A stretch of 64,000 nt of DNA. Source: Podocnemis expansa. Taxonomy: Eukaryota; Chordata; Testudines; Podocnemididae. The translations under genes were made by a program, and so were the position numbers. Each line of letters opens with the position of its first letter. Position 1 is the stretch's first letter. The DNA lies in NCBI GenBank assembly GCA_007922195.1, contig ML681971.1:18231369-18295368 (forward strand). The letters run 5' to 3'. Positions 37,160-48,779 of this stretch are shown here, piece after piece. A model generated the notes under the pieces. That model was not told the origin of the DNA. It was given only the letters and a program-made list of their open reading frames with translations, and did no database searches.

Positions 37160-37445
37160 CCTTGTTTATGAGTCACTTGCTTGACTGGGAGAACCTCTTC
37201 GTGGACATCATTCCACCAGAAAGCACTCCCGCACGGCACTCAGTTACGGAGCAGGAACATCACTCCTCCCTGCTGCCTGCCAGGCTGGGGTTCAACTTTG
37301 TAATGCCTGTGGCAAGGCCTTCCCGCGGGATGATCCACACAAGAAGTGCCTTGGGTGCCTGGGCAAGGCCCATCTGGTAACTGAATGCTCTATCTGTCAG
37401 TCCTTTAAACCTAGGACCATAAAAGCCAGAGACCAAAGGCACGGT
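37160..37445 (+). pseudogene. DIRS copy 2 gag N-terminus (broken)
   Basis: A Cys/His cluster equivalent to that of copy 1 is readable (CNACGKAFPRDDPHKKC, then CLGCLGKAH) between about 37290 and 37400. It is out of frame with the preceding SHLLDWENLFVDIIPPES segment. No continuation of gag follows. Confidence 0.7.
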
Positions 37446-37449
37446 GCGT

Positions 37450-39420
37450 TGGCCTCCAAGAGAGTGTGGCAGCCTATCCCTGAAGCTTTGGGGCTACATT
37501 CGGCACCGCATGCCTTTACCCATTCCATTAATGTCCTGTCCTTTGGAATTTGTATTGGTGGGCATTGGGTTAACCATTTTTAATTTATCAGGCTCCTGGT
37601 CAGTAGTTGGTGGGCACAACCTTGGTGGTTGCCTTCCCATCTCATGTGCCCATATTCCTTTCCACATTCCAGAATAGAGGCCTTCAACTCTGCCAGTCCC
37701 TCCAATTTGAACACATCTCCCCTTCGCATTCCAGCGTACTGGAGATCAGTGTAGTCCTGTTGCCCCCTCCCCCCTGGTCAATACCCCACACTGTACCCTC
37801 AGGGCCATGTGCACTTTTTTGGTGGGTTGCGTCTTTCTTGGTCCTCTGTGCTCATGTACCCTGAGGGCACCTCACCCCTTACAGTGTTGCCTATCCCCCA
37901 TCTAGAGGGGGGAGATCCAGCAACTCCTGGGGCCTTGCTGTTAGGGGATGGGGACTCTTTTTGAGGCAGACCCCTTATGTTGCCTTCCTCACCGCATTCC
38001 AGTTAGGGGGCTATATTCACCTGGTTGGAAGGACGGCTTTCCCCTGGTCTCTAGGTTTTCCACCAAAGCGTTGTGGAAGGCTTCCTGGTTCTAACCTTTG
38101 GTGCCAGTTTCTTCACCCACCCATCCCACAAGAACCACTAATTAATGTCGCTGACTGGCAGCAGTTTTCTCCTTTCCTCCTCATGCTTCAACAGACAGTT
38201 GTAGGTGCCCTCTCTCCTGTATTCCAAATCCGGGATCCATGTACTTCCTCCCAGCTTTGCCCAGTTCAGGCCCAGGGTGGTCAGCAGCCTTTCGGTCTTG
38301 CTATCCACCCCCCCTTCTAGTAGGGTAGCGTCCCCTTTTTTCCCTGACATAACCCTGGCTCAGGAGGATCACTCTCCCACACTCACCTTTGCTCTGGGGT
38401 AATTAACAGGGGGAATAATTGTTCCCATTTTAAACCCTACTGCCTCCTTCAGGAATCCTTCTACCCAGTGCTTGGGAGGCCTTTGGAATCTTACCTCCCT
38501 TCCCTCCTCCCACCTCCGTGTGTTCCACAGGGGAAGTGTATGGCTTTGGTTTGCTGAAGGCCTTTATCCACTCGCCTCCCTGCTAGCGATGGGAGGTGGT
38601 TGGTTACGGAGGTGATATAACTTATACGCGGAGACACTGCTTTTAACACTGTGCCATCCCCCTCCTTCCAACCCCATAACCAGCTGAGTGAGGTAGGTTC
38701 CTCCTACATTCCACCCATGGGACCTTCCCTTCTCGTTGACATCTTTAAAGGTGTCAACCCTTAACACAGTGGGCCTGTACAAACATCCCCTCACCCCGTG
38801 TTCTCCCTGTCCCTTCAGCTACCAGTGGCCACACCTTTCCATGGGCCTCTGAGGGGACGTTTGGTATCTTGGTTGCTGTGTTGGCATTTGCCCACCAGGT
38901 AAACTATTCTTGCCAGTTGGTTGGTTGATTCCTCCTGCACAACCCCGTAACCCTTTTCCCTTAGTTGGGTCAGTAGAGGGGTCTCCCTTTCCTTCTCTCT
39001 CTCTTTTACTGTTTCTTGGTATCGGTCAGTCAGACAAGCTTTTTTTTTCTTCGTCAAACCAGCTAACGCATGCTTCATGGGCCTAATACCAGGGGACACA
39101 CCCTGGCCACCTTGCTTTGGTAGGTCCCTTACCACTGGCCTTTTTATGTCCCTTATCTGGTAGCACCTAACCAATTCCAGAATTCACCACCACATTTTTT
39201 TCTCCATGATAAGATGACTTTAAGCTTCCCTCTGCCCCTGCTGGTCACAGACAGGAAGCACTGGAGGTGCATAGGCCTTTGTCTTCCCCCACTTAGGTCA
39301 GGCCATTCAACCTACTGGCTCCTCTGTGCCTGGGTTTCGGCCGTTTCAGGGGTTACCATGCTGAAGGCGGGAAAAACCCAATTCCGACCGCCATCCTTGG
39401 TACAGCTAGCAGTCACCTAT
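37450..39420. other. Unidentified interior of DIRS copy 2
   Basis: This 2-kb C/T-rich sequence has no recognised domain. Open frames such as 37961-38320 are short and resemble nothing known. It may be captured host DNA or a decayed pol region. Confidence 0.4.
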
Positions 39421-39424
39421 TACT

Positions 39425-39747
39425 GAATGTATCTGAGCAGCACTCAAAGAAGAATGGTGAGTTACTTACCAGTAACCGTCCTTCTTTGAGATGGGCTGCT
39501 TGGATTCATTCAGAACCCTCCCACTGTCCCTGTGACTCAGAGTTGGTGATTTTTAGGGACTGAGGAGGAGCAGGGCTGCAGCCATATATATAGCCACAGG
39601 GAGGCCAAGGGGCATTTGCCACCAGCCCTGTTCTGACAGGCTAGGGCTAAAAAGGTTTCTGACCAATTGTGTGCTGAGGTGCATACACCTATTACTGAAT
39701 GAATCTGAGTAGCTCACCTCAAAGAAGGATGGTTATTGGTAAGGAAC
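39425..39747 (+). repeat. DIRS copy 2, internal complementary region and 3' terminal repeat
   Basis: The first part (39425-39515) combines complements of the element's two ends. The unit 39461-39747 is bounded by 'gttacttaccagtaaccgtc' and its approximate complement. The length is about 287 bp, as in copies 1 and 3. Confidence 0.8.
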
Positions 39748-40024
39748 ACACTGTTCCTTCTGAGGAGTCTCAGGATGTAGGATGCCAAAATCCAAATACC
39801 TACAAAAATCACTAGCCATTTTTTAAAATCATGGACCACATCCTTGAAGTTGGATGATGTTATATATGGGTATGACAGCCGTCATTTTGACTGACACCAA
39901 AGATTGAACAGGGGATGTCTAGTGCTACACATGAGTCTTAAGAGCCTGAGCTAAAGAACCAGCCCCCATCTGTGACTATGACAAACTCTCATCCTGTGAG
40001 GAGGGGACCCAGGGAAGGACAGGT

Positions 40025-40125
40025 TCCAAAGGGCAGCCGTGTTAGTCTAGCTCAGCAAAAGAAGCAAGGAGTCCTGTGGCAGTTAAAGACTAACAGATTT
40101 ATTTATCGCATGAGCTTTCATGGGA
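40025..40125 (-). repeat. Penelope-like 3' tail
   Basis: 'Gcagccgtgttagtctagct', 'gcaaggagtcctgtggcag' and 'catgagctttcatgggag' are the reverse complement of the tail near 55.5 kb. Confidence 0.7.
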
Positions 40126-40261
40126 GAAGAGGTAACACACGCTGACTAATGGCTGCACAGCTAACCCATAGCCAACGGTAATGGGAGTTGGACATGAAAA
40201 TGATTTAGGCAGCTGTGAAAATCTTAATCAATATTCTCTCTTGTAACAGGCAGCCACTGCT

Positions 40262-40485
40262 GGTATTCAGCAAGTTCCAAAAGGGCAACCGTGTTAGTCT
40301 ATTGCAACAAAACAAACAAGGAGTCCTGTGGCACTTTAACAACTAAAAAAATTATTTATCAAATGAGCTTCTGTGGGAGACATCTTCAAGCATCTGATGA
40401 AGTGGCATTTTCTCCCACAAAAGCTCATGTGATAAATAAATATGTTAGCCTTTAAAAGTGCCACAGGACTCCTTGTTTAATATTC
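40262..40485. repeat. Fold-back pair of Penelope-like tails
   Basis: The arms at about 40305-40330 and 40455-40480 are perfectly complementary over at least 20 bases. The loop holds 'catctgatgaagtggcattt'. It has the same arrangement as 36075-36265. Confidence 0.7.
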
Positions 40486-40959
40486 AGCAAAAGAAGGCCA
40501 AGGCCAGTGGATTCAAGGCACATCAAATAGGGTTTTGTAAACAAACAAGGGTAAAATCATCTTATACCATTGTACAAAGCCATAACCGCACCCATCATAG
40601 GACACACAATATTGGCTATCTTACAACATAAAGTAGGATGTGCAAATTCTGAGGATGGTCCAGAGAAGAACTACCAAATGGATTAAAGTTAGAGGAAGGG
40701 CCTTGGATAAATTGGTGATAATTGGATTATGTAACAATAATGAGTCCATGCACTGTGGACAAGGCAGTGGCTGGCTCCTGGTAAATGTATGAAGATGTGG
40801 AGTTGTATAGCTGATCTTATTCAGGGATACCAAAATTCTAGAATGGAGAAGAGGAAACTGAGTGAGAGCTCTTATTGCATATAAAAATGCCAAGACAGGA
40901 TTATAGAAACATATGAAAGTGTAACTCTTCTGCCAGGGCGAGATGGCAGGACAAGGGCT

Positions 40960-41980
40960 GGGTTCTATATCTAGGGGTTTCCAAATAATGTAACACCACT
41001 AACCGGCTTGAGCCCCCACTCAGATTTCTGGGAAATCATAGACCATTCCCTGGGCACCCCAAAGGGGTAGGGCTTCCTCGCTCGCAAGCATGAGATGAGT
41101 GTAGTAATACAGAATATTTAATAGTAGTAAATACAGAATAAAAAGGCCAAATAACAGAAATCAGCATTGATCTAGGAAATCAGTACAGAGCAAGGTTCCC
41201 AACAACCCACCCCACATAATAGAACCTACAAGACTTAACAGCAAAATCGGCACCAATCTCAAGAATCAGTGCTAACTAGGCTCCCCACCAACCCTAGGGT
41301 ATGTAGGGAGTGTTTTTCACGCCAGGTGTCCTCCGTCACTGGTCACTCACTCCATCCACTAGCACTGACCCTTGGCTCTACGGGCTGTCCACCAGCTCTG
41401 CCCACTGGTCGCTCATGTTGCCTGGCTTGCCGCTGGCTGCTCTCACCATCCGCTGGCTCCACCTGCTGTCCACCAGCACCGCCCACTGGTTCTTGCGCCA
41501 CCCAGCTTGCCGCTGGCTGCTCCATCTGCTTCTCCTTTTCAGTGATTTCAGTGCAGAGAGAGGGGGTTTTCCTCTCTCTAGTGATTTCAGCTCAGAGAGA
41601 GTTTGCCTCTCTTAGTGATTTCAGCTCTTAAACCTCAAGTAGAGGCAAACAGCTACTTCCATTAAAATAACAAAGACAGGCCTTAAAAAGAAGCCCAGCC
41701 AGATCTATCATTTGACAGTGGGGCAAGGGGCTGAGACAAAAAGCCTTAAGCATTGCTCCAGAAGGCTCTATGCAAACTCCACCCCTGTGTCTCCTTTTCC
41801 AGGCTGAAATAGGCAGAAGCCTCTTTTACAAGTCTTTTTTTTAGCTAAGGGTACCTTTTACCCTTTAACTAACCCAAACAGATTTGGAACAATCAGAGAG
41901 TAGCATATCACCAAAGACAGTATTTCATATTTCCCTTCAGCAGAATTACAGACATTGACAGATTTGTGATCAGGTCAACT
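40960..41980 (-). repeat. Unclassified LTR-like repeat
   Basis: The block has the base composition and local duplications of an old LTR-type or endogenous-retrovirus-related repeat, but no coding domain or definite ends were found. It contains an 80-bp tandem duplication (near 41383 and 41464) and three 'agtgatttcag' units (41538-41625). Class is uncertain. Confidence 0.3.
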
Positions 41981-42354
41981 CCAAATACCATTACCGATAT
42001 TGTCTTGCACCCATAGTTTGATTATGCTAAAGTGTTCTTTGTGTTCATGCAAACACAAAACCCATGCAGATTATTTGCCCCCCCCCTCAGGAGCTGTTAG
42101 GCACATCTCCTAAGCCTACCTTACATAAGGATCTTTTTGAACTATGTAGCAACAGTGCTTGAGGGTGCAGAGGGATGGAGGGAGAGAAGCCTGTGGACAC
42201 TATGAAAATGTAGAAAGAACGAACATCCTGCTCTTAAGGCTGGGTGTGCATATCCCATGCTATTCATTTCCTGCAGTTGCAGTGGGCTGGAGATGGGTGG
42301 ACCTCTGTCCTTCTGATCAGCTTCTATTTCTGACTGATGCGATTGAACATATGT

Positions 42355-42570
42355 TCGTCTTTGAGTGCTGCTCACATAATTCAGTTCTAGGTGTCTATGT
42401 GCCACAGCACATGATTGGTTGGAAACTTTTTGCCCTAGTCTGTCAGAGCAGGGTCGTTGGCCAGTGCCCCCTCTGGTTGCTCCCGCGGATATATATATAT
42501 ATGGCCCCAACCCTGATTCTCCCTAGTTCCTTTTTTCACCCTCACTGACGGTTATGGAATAGCCCTTTCT
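42355..42570 (+). repeat. DIRS copy 3, 5' inverted terminal repeat
   Basis: 'Ttctaggtgtctatgtgcca' and 'gccctagtctgtcagagcag' reappear inverted at 48255-48335. A 'atatatatatatat' tract lies at about 42488-42502. Confidence 0.85.
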
Positions 42571-42607
42571 TGCATTTGTGCAAGTGTCTGTCTATTCTAC
42601 TCTGCTT

Positions 42608-44640
42608 ATGAGCCATTCGTTCATGCTAGAAGACCTGTTCATGGACATAGTCCCACAGCAACCTGGTGTTCCCACCGTATCCTCGCAGTCAGAGCCTGAA
42701 TACTGCTCCCACCCATCACCCATCATGCCAGGGTTCAAACCCTGTGCCAGCTGTGACAAGGCCTTCCTCAGGGATGACCCCCAGGAGAATTGCCTTAAAT
42801 ACCTGGGTGAATCTCAGCGGGCGGACAAATGCTCAAACTGTTGGTCCTTCAAACTCAGGACCCTAAAGGACAGAAAGCAGAAGTGAAGTGCTCTGGTTAT
42901 GGAGCAAATACTGTAGCCTGTCCGCAGCTCATCAGGGACTTCTCTAGAGCCACCAGCACTGCGTGCCAAGTCGGCACCAGGACTCTCTCGGCGCTGCTCC
43001 CCAGCGGAGCACAGGAAATCGTGCTTGGTGTTGATCTCGGCACTGAAGCACCAGTGCCACTCCATGTCTCCCCAGCCAACCTCCTCTCATGGACAAGGCC
43101 CAGAACCCATCCTGGTGCCCTCGACACTGGAGGCCTTCAAGGCTGTGAAGGGCCTTCTGCTCTTGCTGACGCTCATGTCCCCCAAGCCCCTGAAGCCGAA
43201 GGGGAAGCCTGCTTTCCTTTCTGGGGTGTGGGCTGTTCCAGAGCGAGGCCAGTTGCTGACTACCCAGGCAACGCAGCCATCTCCATGTCATGGGGCACCA
43301 GAGCGCGAAGAGGTCTGGGGATCTCCATCCTCAGAGACCTCTGCCTTTCCCAGTGCTGAGCTGAGGCACAAGCAATACACCCTTGCCCCTGCACTGCTGG
43401 AGCCAACATGGAAGCACTCTCGCAAGCACTCTCCTTCACTTCCTCGGTGGCCTACTGTTTCCCCGGTGCCATCCACCCTGGGACTGGCTTTAACTAAACC
43501 TGCCCCCATAGTGCTGACTATGCCTGCTTGGCACTGTGGGAGAGGCCATTCCCCAGCCACAGGGAACCAGCACTGTACTCACCTATTCATCCTAGCCTAT
43601 GGCAGGACCAGCCTGCCTGTGAGGGGCCACCAGTATTGGGGTCTCCCTGACACTGCCCTCATAGTTGGTCCCACTTGCCTAAGGCCTCTGAGGAGGAACC
43701 CTCCCACGGCACTGTTGGGCCTAGGGATAGGAGCCCAAGATCCTGCTCGTTCTTCTTTCCCAGATGAGGCCATGAACCCTTGGCCATGGTCCTATAGGGA
43801 GGACCCGAGCACCCACTACGACCTCCTCCATGAAATGACAGCGCGGTTGAGCCCCTTGGGGGGGGGGGGGCTAGATCCCCTCTTCAACCTGCGGTTCATG
43901 GCTCCTCCAGCTACAGTCTCGGTACCATTCCATGACAACATGCATGACCTCACTAGGGCGCGCTGTCAGACCCCTGCTTCTATGCCACCTGTCTCCAAAG
44001 TCGCTGGCCACAAATATCATGTTTCCCCAGAGATGTTCGCATTCCTGGTTGACCACTTGGCACTGAGCTCTTGGGTGGTACAAGTTGCCTACAGACGGGA
44101 AAGGCAGGGTCCACCAGTCCCCTCTCCAAGGTCCAGGGAGGCTAGGAGGCTAGACCTCCTGGGAAGAAAGGCCTATTCAACCTCTGCCTTCCAGCTCCGC
44201 ATTACCAACCACCAGGTATTGGTTGACCGTTACACCCTTGACCTATGGGAGTCCATGAGGTGCTTCTAAGACCTTCTCCCTCAGGAACACCTGGAGGATT
44301 ATGACTCGGTTCTAGAGGACGGCATGCTGGCCTCCCATGATGCTCTCATGGCAGCCTGGGATGCCTCTGACATGGCCAGCCGTGGGGTCACCTCAGCCGT
44401 TGTCGTGCGAAGAGTGGTGTGACTCCAAGAGTTGGGCCTGCCCCAGGACATGTAGCAGGCCACACAAGACCTCTTCTTTGAAGAGCAATCATTCTTTGCA
44501 AGACCCACTGACTTTATGCTGTGTGGCATGAGGGATGCTAGGGCCACCCTTAGGTCCCTGGGCACGCAGACACCGCAAGTGGCCAGACACTCCCCCAAGC
44601 CACAGCAGCCCCTTGAGCAGCCGTCACAGTGGGTCCATCA
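42608..44640 (+). pseudogene. DIRS copy 3 gag-like protein (broken)
   Basis: The N-terminal frame (42578-42886) contains MPGFKPCASCDKAFLRDD, the counterpart of the copy 1 Cys/His cluster, with a Cys lost later (CLKYLGESQ). A long frame at 43025-44269 (414 residues) ends in RRLDLLGRKAYST and YTLDLWESM, aligned with copy 1. Beyond its stop, homology continues (DYDSVLEDGMLASHDALMAA) to 44422, and then in another frame to SLGTQTP at about 44570. This is the best preserved gag of the three copies but is still interrupted. The promoter is presumably in the terminal repeat. Confidence 0.75.
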
Positions 44641-44964
44641 GGGATCTTCCCCACATGGTGCAATGGAGGCCAGAGTGAACAGGAATCCAGAACCCTTTTG
44701 CATTCTGGGATGTCCTGCTAGGGAGCTGAGAACCCTTCCGTGCCCAGACAGATTCGCTCTGAGCCAGGTGCCGTGCTTTTCAACCCAAATTAGCCCTCTC
44801 TTACAGCCACAGGCCCCCATCATATTAGACCCTTGGCCCATAGGACCAGTTCTCAGGGACTGGCAACCTTAAAGCTCCCCCTTACGAGATAGTATCGGGA
44901 TCCTTAACCTCTCTTGTAGGGCACTGCAAAACTGCTAACCTTCGTCAGATGTAATACCCTAGGG

Positions 44965-45174
44965 CAGGGGTCTCAAACACACAGCCCACAGGCCGCATGC
45001 GGCCCCTAAAGCTATTTCCTGCGGCCCGCAATGACACAATTGTTACCTATATTTGCAATATTATTGTATTTAAAGGTTTCAGTGGTGCGGCCCTCAGGCT
45101 AAAGTACTAATCCTCATGCGGCGCTCTACTAGTCCTCACGTGGCCCTCGTGTTGATTTGAGTTTGAGAACCCTG
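44965..45174. mobile_element. hAT MITE, 210 bp, exact ends
   Basis: Ends caggggtctcaaac and gtttgagaaccctg are inverted at 13 of 14 positions. Perfect 8-bp target duplications ccctaggg flank it (44957-44964 and 45175-45182). The interior carries 'gcatgcggcccc' and 'gcggcccgca'. It is younger than DIRS copy 3, into which it is inserted. Confidence 0.9.
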
Positions 45175-45222
45175 CCCTAGGGGCAATAACATCAAAGAGA
45201 TGCTAAATGGAATAGAAAAGCG

Positions 45223-45228
<6 letters not shown>

Positions 45229-45263
<35 letters not shown>
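45229..45263 (+). repeat. (AC)n microsatellite
   Basis: About 16 AC dinucleotides follow a short 'atatat' run. Confidence 0.95.
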
Positions 45264-45265
<2 letters not shown>

Positions 45266-48059
45266 CACATATACATGCATATAAATTTTAAGATCCTGGG
45301 AGAGAAAGACCGGAAGGGAAGGGAATGAAGAAGGAAGGCTGCTGCTATCTCCCTCCTTAACCCACAAACTCCGTGTCCAGGGTTCTTCCCTGGACAGGAA
45401 GCCAACAGGGGTACACAAGAAAAGGGGGATTATGCCAGTGCTACTCCCACAATCGCAAACCACCTTAGAGCCCGCGGCTGTGTCAGCGGTACTGACCTAG
45501 ACTGTTGATCCCAAACAAACTTACGGTCCCTCCACATGGCCCTTCTACACTGAGGGGACAAGGAGGCAGCTACCTTTACCCCTCCTATTTGATGAAGCAA
45601 AGAAGGGAAGGAATATAGCTCCCCTCTAACCTTGGCCTTAAGGAGAAGGACCACAGGGCAGTTGTGACAGTATATGCAGAGCTGCATGCGGATGCTGCTT
45701 GTTTCATGATTAGCTTGTTGAACGGTCTGCAACAAACCTCTCGAAGTTTCTGCGGAGCCCCACTGGGGCTTAGAGGGGGAGAGTGGCTTCCTACCCTCCT
45801 TCCCCTGGTGGATGATCATTCCTCTCCCACAAGCAATATGGGCAACTCATGGCTTGCTGACCTATAGGGCAAAACCTCACTCATAGTCCCCTGGTCTGTG
45901 GGGCACGTTACCTCCCACCAGGGACTAACACTCGGGCAAAGGAGGGATTCCTCTCCCTTTTTTGCTTTGCAGCTTGGGTTGCCCGCTGCCTTACCCCTCT
46001 CTGACCATTCCTGATCAAGGCCTGGGCTCCCCAATGGGAGATCCGATGAGACTTCTGGCCCCATAGGAGAAGGGTCTCATTAGAGTCCTCATGGCCATGG
46101 GTAGCTCCAGCTGATGCCTAGACTAGGAGCTGGACCATCCCTTCCCCAAGAGATCCCCAAACCCAATAAGATGGCCTACCTTCACGTGGTATGATGCTTG
46201 CTAATGTGGAAGGGGGTGCCCCCCCAAATGCGGGAGGTGGAACCCCCCCACATCCTGGGTTAGCGGGACAGGTTATGTCCCATACAGTCTGTCCTAGCGG
46301 CAGCCACCCCGCCCCTCTCCTTCTCCTGGCAGGGACATCCTCAGCCTTTGGGAAGCAGCCCGAAGCCCTTCCACCAATGCAGACTAACCTAGTCTACTGT
46401 CAGTAGCTTGACTTGTAGCAAGATTCCCTAAGCACCCCTTGCTTCATTTCCTCTGCAAGGGGTGGACTCTCCACGTAGGTGAAATGTATTATACATCCAT
46501 AACAAGGGGGGTCTACATCACATGGGTCTACCTGCACCATTTCCAATCTGGGACTACCCCATTTCTGATTTACTAGCGGAGAACAGAGAAGGGTTCGTCA
46601 CCGGAGACCACCGTCTCTGTGTGGAAGAGGGGACACGTACCTCCCTCAAACTCCCCTCTGCCCTTGGAGTCCCTGGGCATCCAAAGGAGAGAGTACGGAA
46701 GTTTTTGTACTGGTGTTCCCGCATCGACAGAAGCAGCTAACACCTGACACTGTGAGCCCCTCTTTCCAGCTCTAATCCTGCCACCTCCGATGTGAGGCAG
46801 CTTGCCTAATGCAGGAGTTGCCTTCCACCTTACCATTCATATGTCAAGGAAGGTGGAACAATAACCGGTTATAACAGGAGCTGCATGCCTACTTAGCACT
46901 TCTCAGTTGCAGAAAGTGGGCGCGGACTGATAACAAAGCAACCTCTGCCAGACCAGCGCCCATAAAAGTAGCCCCCCTTTCTCCTTTATTTTTTCTTTTT
47001 GGAAAAAAAAAGAGGAAAAGAAGATGAGAGAGGGAAAACCTTCAATTAGCTGTCCAATCTATGTGATTAACTGCTAGGACCTAGTATAGAGGACCCATTT
47101 ATTCCCCTATCTGATGCCTACTCACCCTCTTTTATGACCCTAGGAGATGGAGTAAGATTGGGGTTTTTCAACCACCCCTCTTCCCTTTTCTCCCACCTTC
47201 CCTCTCACCCTATCTACCTGGTCTAGCCCCTTTTTTTCCCAGAGGGGCTTGAGGAGCCTTTCTGCAACTCAGAATGGGACCTATTTCAAAAGGACCTCCA
47301 CTCCCTGTTGCAATGGTTAGTAGGACAGATCATTCCATTCGGCAGGGCCCACCCGGAGGGCCTCCCCTTCTTTCTTGTGATAGCCATGACCACCGAGGCT
47401 CCTTCGGATGTCCGAAGGCCCCTCCAGTCAGATCTTACCTAGGCAGACAGGTCTCATGTTGGAGAATTCCCCCTTCAGATACCCATATGATAGGACAATG
47501 GGCCCCTCTGTATGGAGCCGCCTCTCCCTTTTCCGTGGGTGCCTTACCCACATGTCCTTCCCTACTGGAGCAGGACACCCATCCCCCTGATGCATCCTAC
47601 CAGAATCGGGGATACAGAGAGCCAGACCAGAATATTACATGTTAGGGGTTACTAAACCCAGACTAATTGCAATGGAGAAACCGTGTTCCCCTTTCAGGAC
47701 ACTGCAACCATTTGCCACATTTGTGGGATAGTGGAATGTCATCAGTGACAATGATTCCTTTGCTGGATCAGTTAATGATTGATAGTGAGGGCCACTATAA
47801 TGGATCAAGGTCACCCTCCTACCAGAGCCTCAAGCTCTCCTGATAAAGTGGCAGATAACCTCTCCAGCATCCCTCGTGCAGGTCTTCTCCCAGGACTATC
47901 TGCAGGTTAATAGCATGATCATCAGTGCAGGTTTGATGACTCACCAGTCCATCACCAAACCATGATTGTAGGGTTGCTGCTTTGAGCATAGCCATGCTGA
48001 TGGCAGAGAAATATTAACTCTGCTCACCATCTGGGGTACGGCTAGTAATCACCTAGCAC

Positions 48060-48383
48060 TGAATGATGTGAGCAACAGTTGAAGAAGAACGGTGGGTTAC
48101 CTGTGTAATTGTCCTTCTTCAACATGGGCTGCTCATATACATTCAGGCCCTTCTCTCCATCCCTGCTACTCGGAGTTAGCGAAAAGAAGGGAGTGGGGAG
48201 GATCAGAGTTGGGGCCATATATATAGCAGCGGGAGCAGCCAGAGAGGGCATTAGCCATCGACCCTACTCTGACAGGCTAGGGCAACATGTTTGCGGCCAA
48301 TCATGCACTGCGGCACGTAGACACCTAGAACTGAATGTATGTGAGCAGCCCATCTCGAAGAAGGATGGTTACACAGGTAACTT
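48060..48383 (+). repeat. DIRS copy 3, internal complementary region and 3' terminal repeat
   Basis: 48065-48092 complements the outer 5' end, and 48095-48150 complements the outer 3' end at 48325-48381. The unit 48095-48381 is 287 bp, as in the other copies. A 'ccatatatatagc' tract lies near 48217. Confidence 0.85.
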
Positions 48384-48583
48384 ACCATTATGCCACCTGG
48401 AATAAACATTGCAAATCTGTCACCATCCCAGTTCAAACCACTCTCTCCAGAGCTGATAAGAAGAGGACCAGACTGCCACACATGGAGAGGGATGCTGGCC
48501 TGTCTCCTCCAGCCCAGGAAGGACTAACAACAGGCCCAAAGTCAGTTCAGGCTCTTCGTTCAAGTCACTGGTTTTCTAACACA

Positions 48584-48756
48584 GTTGTTCCCAACTACTA
48601 TGTTGAGACACAATACTGTGTTGCTGCAGAGTAGTAGGTGCGTCACAGAGAGCTGAGGAAATGGCTGGATTTGGCTTAGGGTGGGTGGGCTGGTGTGTCC
48701 TATAGGGTCACAATATCCTGCCAAGTGTGTCATGACCTGTGAAAGATTGAGAACCA
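48584..48756. mobile_element. hAT-like MITE remnant
   Basis: The left end gttgttcccaac is an inverted match to gattgagaacca. 8-bp direct repeats ctaacaca flank it (48576-48583 and 48757-48764). Terminal bases typical of hAT (CAG/CTG) are lost or ambiguous. Confidence 0.55.
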
Positions 48757-48779
48757 CTAACACAACAAAATAGTTCCAT

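Larger units (their letters stand above)
36920..39747 (+). mobile_element. DIRS-family element, copy 2, internally deleted or replaced
   Basis: It opens with the family 5' end (cttcaagcgctgctcggata, then 'gcctgtcagaacagggctgg') and has a broken gag start at about 37160-37445. It closes with the family 3' unit (39425-39747). The 2-kb interior between (37450-39420) is pyrimidine-rich on the + strand and shows no RT, RNase H or recombinase motif. Just before the 3' end, 'ggtacagctagcagtcacc' matches the same position in copies 1 and 3. It looks like a non-autonomous derivative. Confidence 0.8.
44640..48050. other. Unidentified interior of DIRS copy 3
   Basis: This holds 3.4 kb of mostly C/T-rich sequence, interrupted by the hAT MITE (44965-45174) and a CA microsatellite (about 45229-45263). 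No protein domain was recognised. A weak resemblance to the RT 'ALPFG' region near 47510 is not convincing. Confidence 0.4.
42350..48383 (+). mobile_element. DIRS-family element, copy 3 (about 6 kb)
   Basis: The 5' inverted repeat (42355-42570) is matched in inverse at 48120-48383. A long gag remnant occupies 42608-44640. The interior 44640-48050 shows no recognisable RT, RNase H or recombinase, yet the last 50 bp before the 3' unit ('ggggtacggctagtaatcac') matches copies 1 and 2. A hAT MITE with an exact 8-bp duplication has inserted at 44965. The element runs in sense orientation relative to PITPNM3. Confidence 0.82.

Noticed and set aside
47274..47645. 123-residue frame and a weak RT-like 'ALPFG' resemblance near 47510
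   Set aside because: The resemblance is limited to C/T-rich bases and the next RT boxes (YLDD) are absent, so no RT was called.
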